Shown here: positions 59,075-64,000 of the stretch, piece by piece
Layout: the number at the start of each line of letters is the position of its first letter
Position numbering within the stretch: the first letter of the stretch is position 1
Assembly: GCA_038230255.1 (NCBI GenBank)
Contig: JBBRNP010000007.1
Location: 132,985 to 196,984, forward strand
Length of the DNA stretch: 64,000 bases
Direction of reading: 5' to 3'
From: AV40 sp038230255
GTDB taxonomy: Bacteria > Verrucomicrobiota > Verrucomicrobiia > Chthoniobacterales > UBA10450
The notes under the pieces: generated by a model
What the model was told of the DNA's origin: nothing
Seen by the model: only the letters and a program-made list of their open reading frames with translations
The model's database searches: none
Translations under genes and position numbers: made by a program

Positions 59075-62000
59075 GTGAACCACCTGCGCTCTGCATCGAA
59101 CTGTTCGATGCCTATTTTGAGGCGCTCTGGCCGGGCTTGTGCACGCGACCGGCTGCCTTTCCGTGGCAGCGTGCCTTGGCGCGGACGGTCCTTGAGAGGA
59201 AGGGCCGATGGCCGGGAACCATCGATGTTCCGACTGCAGCCGGAAAAACGGCGTTGCTCGATATTGCTGTCTTTGCGTTGGCGGCGACCGCGCATCCTTC
59301 GGAAGGACAACCGTCTGCGAGGCGCATTTTCTTCGTCGTTGATCGGCGAATCGTCGTGGATGAAGCGCGAACCCGCGCAATCCATATCCGGAAGAAGTTG
59401 CGCGAAGCCGATGGAGGGATTCTCAAGATCGTTGCCGATCAACTCCTATGTCTCGCGGGAACTGGAGAGCCGCTAGAGGTTTCGACATTGCGTGGCGGCA
59501 TGCCGCGCGAAAAGGCGTGGGCGTCCTCTCCAGCTCAACCCGCGATCATTCTTAGCACTGTGGATCAAGTGGGTTCCCGCCTTCTATTCCGCGGCTACGG
59601 CGTTACTCCCGAGATGGCGCCTATTCATGCGGGGTTAGTTGCCACGGATAGCCTAATTATCCTCGACGAAGCACATCTTTCCGAGCCGTTCCGCGAAACC
59701 TTGGAAGCCGTTCGCCTCTTCTCAGGTAAAGACTGGCGCAAGAAGGGCATCGCTCCCGCGCTTGAGGTTGTCTCAATGTCGGCCACTCTCGCGGAAACAG
59801 CAGAGTTTCAATTCCGTGAGAGCTATGGGAAGGGCGAAAGGCCGAGTGACGTGTTGCGCCGCCGACTTCGCGCTCACAAATTCGCAACACTTATCCCGCT
59901 GGTGGAAACTGGGAAGGCACCGGGGGACAGCGCTCCGAAGTCGGAACAATGGAAATGGCGTCAGCAAGAACCTGAACGCCGCAGCAAGCTGGCGGATGAG
60001 ATCGGCACGCAAGCTACGGACTTGCTCACGGCGGATGGGGTCCGTGTTATCGGGGTCGTCGTCAATCGCGTCGCGACGGCTCGCGATGTCTTGACGCGCC
60101 TAACGGCGGCCAAGCTTCAAGGGAAGCACGGCGCAGAGTTGCTATTGCTGACGGGCCGTTCTCGCCCGCTGGATCGGGATCAAATGCTTGCTCGTTTTTG
60201 GGCGCGCATCAAATCCGATCGTTCTCGGGCCGAGGGGGATCAACCGCTGATCGTCATTGCTACCCAGTGCATTGAGGCGGGCGCAGACATTGACTTTGAC
60301 GGCCTAGTCACGGAGATCGCCAGCCTCGACGCATTGCGTCAGCGCTTCGGTCGGCTCGATCGTTTGGGCGAACTGGGAACGACTCGCGCGCGGATCGTCG
60401 CGCGCTCAGACCAAGTAGATCGTCACGCGCCTGCCGACCCAATCTACGGTGAATCTCTCAAGCACACTTGGAAATGGCTCACTCGCTCCAAGCGGGATGT
60501 TGATTTCGGCATTGAGCACTTCACCAAGCCAGAGTTAGCGGTTCTCTGTCCATTGCTCTCGCCGCGAAAGAGCGCACCGGTGCTTTTGCCCGGACACCTC
60601 GACCTCTTTTGCCAGACTTCGCCGAAACCTCATCCCGACCCTGATCCGGCGATCTTTTTGCACGGACCAGCCACCGGACCAGCCGATGTGAACATTGTCT
60701 GGCGGGCCGATTTGCCTGCGGATCGTCCAGGTGATTGGAAAGTGATAGTCAGTCTTGTTCCGCCGTCATCTGCAGAGGCGATGTCGGTGCCGTTTTCGGC
60801 TGCCAAACGCTGGCTGGGTGAAAACATGGCAAGTTCGGACTTCGCGGATGTAGAAGGGGCCGAGGAACTGCAAAGCGAAAGAACGGGCGATCGGACGCCT
60901 GCTCTGTTGTGGCTCGGCGCAGATGAAAGAGGCACGGGGCCAATCACCGCTGAACAACTCTTTCCCGGATGCACAATCATCGTGCCATCAAGTCGGGGTG
61001 GCGTGGACGAATTTGGTTGGGAGCCATTTTCCAAGGTAGTCGTGTCCGACCTGGGCGACCTCGCCTTTTCCCTTCAGCGAGACCGCCCTGTTCTTCGTCT
61101 CCACCCAGAAGTGATGGCGTCGTGGTGCGGCGACGCTATTGGTGAGAAGAATTCTGAGGCTCTCCGTTTGCTCGAACGCCTGCAAAGGCCCACGACCGTT
61201 GAATCAGAAGACGATGAGGAAGAGAGCGATGCCTCGGCGCAGGGAAAGGCAGTTGCTCTGCTCTCCGCAATGACATCGGCCGACTTCATCCCGGACGACC
61301 GTCGAAGCTTGGCAGGCGAAATCGTTAGGGACTTCTCACGATGCGTGATCAGAAAATACCCCTCCGGCGTCGGTCTCGTCGTCATCGGTCCTCGCCGCCA
61401 AGCCAAACCGCTCGTGATGCTCGAAGAAGGCGATAGCTCAAGCCGCGGTTCCGCCATGCCAGTCCGGCTCGATGCTCATACTCAGCATGTCGTCGATGAA
61501 GTGAAGCGGTTTGCGAGTCTGTGCCGTGTTGCCGATTCGAGAATCCGGCGTGACTTCGAGCGTATCGCCTCCTTGCACGATCTCGGAAAGTGCGACCGCC
61601 GCTTTCAGGAACTCTTGCATGGCGACCGTGTGCCGGCCGCTGCCGGGCCGCTGCTTGCGAAGTCCGGCTCGCAGCGGGCTACTTCGCGTGAACGCGAACG
61701 CGAGGCGGCAGACGTGCCGCCAGGTTGGCGTCACGAACTCCTCACGCTGAGCTTACTTACCGACGACGTAGAAACTGCAAAGCCGCTTCTCGACGGTGTT
61801 TCGCACTCTTCACTCCTCCTGCATCTCATCGCGACTCACCATGGATACTGCCGCGCCATCGCGCCAGTCGTTGATGATCCTAGCCCACCATGCGCAATGT
61901 TATCATGGGATGGCCAACTTCTGAGGAGTGATAGCCGACGAAATTGGGTTAGCCTGGATAGCGGTATCACCGACCGTTTCTGGCAACTCACGCGTGAATT

Positions 62001-62094
62001 TGGATGGTTCGGATTAGCCTACATGGAAGCACTCTTTCGGCTCGCCGATCACCGCGCCTCCGCGTTGGAGCGTGCAAACGCCTACTCTCCATGA
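59071..62094 (+). CDS. cas3: Type I-G CRISPR helicase-nuclease Cas3
   Basis: 1007 residues from a GTG that overlaps the csb2 stop. The helicase comes first: Walker A IDVPTAAGKTALL near residues 51-63, DEAH in SLIILDEAHLSE near 194-205, SATL in VVSMSATLAE near 233, and the motif VI region IEAGADIDFDGLVTEIASLDALRQRFGRLDRLG near 405-437. The HD nuclease is at the C-terminal end: SLHDLGKCDRRFQ near 835 and LLLHLIATHHGYCRA near 915. An HD after the helicase is characteristic of type I-G and the reverse of most Cas3 proteins. It degrades target DNA recruited by Cascade. All key motifs are intact, so an active enzyme is expected. Its stop overlaps csb3 (ATGA). Confidence 0.92.
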   Translation: MSEPPALCIELFDAYFEALWPGLCTRPAAFPWQRALARTVLERKGRWPGTIDVPTAAGKTALLDIAVFALAATAHPSEGQPSARRIFFVVDRRIVVDEARTRAIHIRKKLREADGGILKIVADQLLCLAGTGEPLEVSTLRGGMPREKAWASSPAQPAIILSTVDQVGSRLLFRGYGVTPEMAPIHAGLVATDSLIILDEAHLSEPFRETLEAVRLFSGKDWRKKGIAPALEVVSMSATLAETAEFQFRESYGKGERPSDVLRRRLRAHKFATLIPLVETGKAPGDSAPKSEQWKWRQQEPERRSKLADEIGTQATDLLTADGVRVIGVVVNRVATARDVLTRLTAAKLQGKHGAELLLLTGRSRPLDRDQMLARFWARIKSDRSRAEGDQPLIVIATQCIEAGADIDFDGLVTEIASLDALRQRFGRLDRLGELGTTRARIVARSDQVDRHAPADPIYGESLKHTWKWLTRSKRDVDFGIEHFTKPELAVLCPLLSPRKSAPVLLPGHLDLFCQTSPKPHPDPDPAIFLHGPATGPADVNIVWRADLPADRPGDWKVIVSLVPPSSAEAMSVPFSAAKRWLGENMASSDFADVEGAEELQSERTGDRTPALLWLGADERGTGPITAEQLFPGCTIIVPSSRGGVDEFGWEPFSKVVVSDLGDLAFSLQRDRPVLRLHPEVMASWCGDAIGEKNSEALRLLERLQRPTTVESEDDEEESDASAQGKAVALLSAMTSADFIPDDRRSLAGEIVRDFSRCVIRKYPSGVGLVVIGPRRQAKPLVMLEEGDSSSRGSAMPVRLDAHTQHVVDEVKRFASLCRVADSRIRRDFERIASLHDLGKCDRRFQELLHGDRVPAAAGPLLAKSGSQRATSREREREAADVPPGWRHELLTLSLLTDDVETAKPLLDGVSHSSLLLHLIATHHGYCRAIAPVVDDPSPPCAMLSWDGQLLRSDSRRNWVSLDSGITDRFWQLTREFGWFGLAYMEALFRLADHRASALERANAYSP

Positions 62095-63077
62095 CTCGCG
62101 ATCTTTCAGCCGGCACCGGTTCAGACGGCAGCAATCTACTCGGCTTCCTGTGCGCGGTTGGCGCGTTTTCAACACTGCACCGAACGATGCCCGACCGTGA
62201 AGTCTTGATGTCGTGGCTTCCACATACCGGCTGGCGAGCTGGTATCTACATTGATGGAGAAATCCTAACCATTGCAGATTGTGAAACGCTTTTCGCCGAG
62301 CTTGAGAGTCGCCGCTCCTATCGAAAATTTCTCGTGCGGCGAACTGAGCCTTCGAAAGGTTCATCAGCCCGCAGGAAGGCGGGGCGCTACGATAATGTTC
62401 ACGACATCGAAATTCCCGATTTCCGAAATCACGCGATGTTAGCGTTAAGAAAATCTACCATTGAAAGGCGGGCGCTCGTGGACTGGATTGCTTCTCTTGG
62501 ATGTGATGTGCCCGGAAAGGACAATTGCATTCGCGACACTGCATTTCGGACTCTTTACGGTGCCAGTAATCAGAATTTCTTTACGACGATGCTACAACTG
62601 TCGGGACGCGGGAAGGAAAGGAGTCGTGCCACAACACTCGCTCATGTAGAACAAGCTCTCCTCGGCCAATGGGAGTATGCGGATGCAAAGGGTGGAATGA
62701 GGTGGGATTCGAGTGAAGACCGGCAGCATGCGCTGCGTCCTCGCGATCCCTCGCCGGACATCATTTGGACTGAACGGGGGGCAAATCGTCTCGCTATCGA
62801 AGCCCTCTCGCTCTTTCCGACTGCGCCGGGCCATCGCGAACTCCAAACGTGCGGTTTCCATGAAGAAGACGGTCGTCACTTTTTCTCATGGCCGATGTGG
62901 ACGCCCCGCCTTTCGCTGGACGCTGTGAAGACTTTGCTCACGCAGTCCGAACTCAGCCGCCTACATCCTCGGCGAGAAACGCTCGCACCGCTGGGCGTCG
63001 AAGAAGTCTTCCGGGTTGAGCGCATTCAAAAGGGCCGCCAACGAAACTTTTCCGTAGCCTCGCCAATCCTGAAGTGA
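62091..63077 (+). CDS. csb3: Type I-G CRISPR Cas8 protein Csb3
   Basis: 328 residues from the ATG overlapping the cas3 stop by four bases. SDGSNLLGFLCAVGAFSTLHR near 10-30 is the start typical of Csb3/Csx17-type large subunits, and GGMRWDSSEDRQHALRPRDPSPDIIWTERGANRLAIEALSLFP near 200-242 matches the conserved D-R-x-A-L...GANxLAxEALxLFP of Csb3. In I-G systems Csb3 is the Cas8-like subunit thought to help recognise the PAM. It is far shorter than the roughly 700-residue Csx17 used in the other I-U branch, which separates this locus into the Csb3 group. The assignment depends partly on the neighbouring csb1, csb2 and cas3. Confidence 0.82.
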   Translation: MTRDLSAGTGSDGSNLLGFLCAVGAFSTLHRTMPDREVLMSWLPHTGWRAGIYIDGEILTIADCETLFAELESRRSYRKFLVRRTEPSKGSSARRKAGRYDNVHDIEIPDFRNHAMLALRKSTIERRALVDWIASLGCDVPGKDNCIRDTAFRTLYGASNQNFFTTMLQLSGRGKERSRATTLAHVEQALLGQWEYADAKGGMRWDSSEDRQHALRPRDPSPDIIWTERGANRLAIEALSLFPTAPGHRELQTCGFHEEDGRHFFSWPMWTPRLSLDAVKTLLTQSELSRLHPRRETLAPLGVEEVFRVERIQKGRQRNFSVASPILK

Positions 63078-63100
63078 GGCTTTTCGTCCTCGACGCACAC

Positions 63101-63616
63101 ATGAAACTCGCCAGCTTTGAAGCCATCGTCGGTGCGCTGAACGGAAATGAGGTCCGTTTTATTGTGGTCGGTGGCATCGCCGTCATTACTCATGGATACG
63201 GACGGAACACGCGAGACGTGGATTTGGTCATTCGCCTGGAGCAGGATAGCATCCTGCGGGCGTTCCATGGTCTGGCCAAAATCGGATATCTACCTCGCGT
63301 TCCCATCACCGCAGAACAGTTCGCTGACCCTGCGCAGCGTGCCCAATGGATGCAAGAGAAGCAGATGCGAGTGCTTAATTTCTTCAGTGATCTACACCGC
63401 GAGACACCGCTGGATATATTTATTTCGGAGCCATTCGACTTTGAAGAGGAGTACCGCCGCGCCGTTGTCCAGGAGTCTTCGCCCGGGCTGCCTGCGCGAA
63501 TTTTGTGTCTCCCAAGTTTGCTCCGAATGAAGCGCGCGGCGGGACGCCCGCAGGATCTCGCCGATATCGACGAGTTGAACCTCCTCCACAATGAAAGGAG
63601 CAGTTATGACTCCTGA
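63101..63616 (+). CDS. Nucleotidyltransferase-fold protein (AbiEii/MNT-like)
   Basis: 171 residues. VRFIVVGGIAVITHGYGRNTRDVDLVIRL near 15-45 has the GG...R-x-T-x-D-x-D pattern of polymerase-beta-type nucleotidyltransferases such as AbiEii and MNT toxins or antitoxins. RILCLPSLLRMKRAAGRPQDLADIDEL near 135-162 is the C-terminal R-x-K-D-xx-D text of this subgroup. The ATG at 63101 is preferred; a GTG overlapping the csb3 stop (63074) is an alternative and would make the pair continuous with the cas operon. The next gene overlaps its 3' end by 11 bases. A toxin-antitoxin role is likely but unproven. Confidence 0.75.
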   Translation: MKLASFEAIVGALNGNEVRFIVVGGIAVITHGYGRNTRDVDLVIRLEQDSILRAFHGLAKIGYLPRVPITAEQFADPAQRAQWMQEKQMRVLNFFSDLHRETPLDIFISEPFDFEEEYRRAVVQESSPGLPARILCLPSLLRMKRAAGRPQDLADIDELNLLHNERSSYDS

Positions 63617-63854
63617 CGAGGAAGCGCAAATTGATTGGAGCCTCACGACCTGGAAGGGAAACCGGCTGCAACAACACCGCGAGTTCCAGGCCCTTTCGTT
63701 TCGTCAAAAGCTGCAGGTGATCGAAGAGATGGCCGACTTCAGCCGGGCGACCATGGAGCTTCGGAGCAAACAAGGCTTGGCATATATAGATCCTGATACT
63801 GGCCAACGCATGCCGAGCGCCGCGGTCGTGCGCGAGGAACCTCCCAAGGCTTAA
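63606..63854 (+). CDS. Small conserved partner of the nucleotidyltransferase
   Basis: 82 residues starting MTPDEEAQIDWSLTTWKGNR, with HREFQALSFRQKLQVIEEMADFSRATMELR near 25-54. This W-x-G-x-R...ALxxRxKLxxxEEM pattern is seen in many short proteins encoded beside nucleotidyltransferase genes and may act as cognate antitoxin or adaptor. The start at 63606 has a good ribosome binding site, AAAGGAG at 63595-63601; an upstream ATG at 63591 is less well placed. It overlaps the preceding gene by 11 bases, so both are co-translated. Confidence 0.7.
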   Translation: MTPDEEAQIDWSLTTWKGNRLQQHREFQALSFRQKLQVIEEMADFSRATMELRSKQGLAYIDPDTGQRMPSAAVVREEPPKA

Positions 63855-63891
63855 ATGCGTCTGCCCAGGCAGTGAAGGTGAATGGCGCACG

Positions 63892-64000
63892 GTGAACTCG
63901 GCACTCGCCAAGCTGCGGAGCACTGTTCAAGCTTACCTCGGTAAGAATGGCGAAGCGTCTTACATCTTCAAACCGGCGACGCGGACGCAAGACGAAACGC
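63892..64000 (+). CDS. Possible partial ORF at the window end
   Basis: From a GTG at 63892 the frame is open to the edge, encoding VNSALAKLRSTVQAYLGKNG, then a further EASYIFKPATRTQDET. The frame is also open upstream as far as about 63850, so the start is uncertain. I do not recognise it. In I-G loci a cas4-cas1 fusion or the array could follow, but nothing here shows that. Confidence 0.25.
   Translation, partial: MNSALAKLRSTVQAYLGKNGEASYIFKPATRTQDET

Noticed and set aside
55434..64000. CRISPR array near the cas genes
   Set aside because: I looked for regularly spaced direct repeats of 25-40 bp around the cas genes on both strands and saw none; any array must lie outside the window.
63892..64000. 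Start of a cas4-cas1 gene at the window edge
   Set aside because: The 36 visible codons show no Cas4 or Cas1 motif, so only an unidentified partial frame is reported.

Overview
The window looks like a chromosomal segment of an uncultured Verrucomicrobiota bacterium, probably on the Spartobacteria/Chthoniobacterales side. This is inferred from protein character and gene order, not from a marker tree. Supporting signs are a long-form IspG as in the Chlamydiae/Verrucomicrobia group, a cdsA-dxr-rseP-ispG cluster, KDO transferase (so a Gram-negative outer membrane), DUF2891, DUF4112 and WXXGXW proteins, GxxExxY protein, and an unusual number of very short dispersed repeats between compact genes.

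Layout. 0-3 kb: a cut peptidyl-dipeptidase, a DUF2891 protein, tRNA-Leu(TAG) and a ROK-family sugar kinase. 3-10.8 kb: a REC-PATAN-REC-PATAN response regulator, an AMP-forming ligase, then rpmE, prfA, prmC, murA and a DUF4870 protein. 10.8-17.2 kb: nfo, two esterases, accA, and a LysM protein whose L,D-transpeptidase-like domain has lost its catalytic residues. 17.3-24.4 kb: an AsmA-like protein, then a four-gene block of ATP-grasp enzyme, GCS2 carboxylate-amine ligase, M29-like aminopeptidase and a second ligase-like protein; this looks like a small-peptide pathway. 24.4-32.3 kb: OsmC, DUF3303, GNAT, kbl, UbiA, a terpene-cyclase-fold protein, a GT39-like membrane protein, a lipoprotein and tdh. 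32.4-38.2 kb: cdsA, dxr, rseP and ispG, with a 461-bp GxxExxY cassette inserted between cdsA and dxr. 38.2-42.2 kb: three secreted proteins. 42.3-55 kb: typA, yebC, rho, DUF4112, glnE, rhomboid, lipid kinase, AsmA-like, rsmD and kdtA.

55.0-64 kb is an accessory island next to tRNA-Glu(TTC). It holds an integrase N-terminal fragment, about 400 bp of decayed sequence, a 55-codon remnant of a Cas3-like helicase, and an intact overlapping type I-G (formerly I-U) CRISPR interference operon: csb1 (Cas7), csb2 (Cas5/6), cas3 with a C-terminal HD domain, and csb3 (Cas8). These are followed by a nucleotidyltransferase and small-partner gene pair. No CRISPR array and no cas1, cas2 or cas4 lies inside the window.

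The strongest unexplained signal is a 10-mer, AAGATCGACA. I counted 30 exact copies on the two strands between 5.8 and 53.4 kb, where about 0.1 would be expected by chance. The copies lie in several reading frames and also between genes. None was seen in the CRISPR island. In density and behaviour it resembles a DNA uptake sequence or another genome-wide DNA signal. The second is a family of mobile-looking units with the 18-bp end GACAGAATGAACAGAATC: one encodes a GxxExxY protein whose start and stop codons lie in the two ends, and another is an empty 69-bp copy. At least five other short inverted-repeat families occur; some supply start or stop codons to host genes or are translated in frame inside enzymes.
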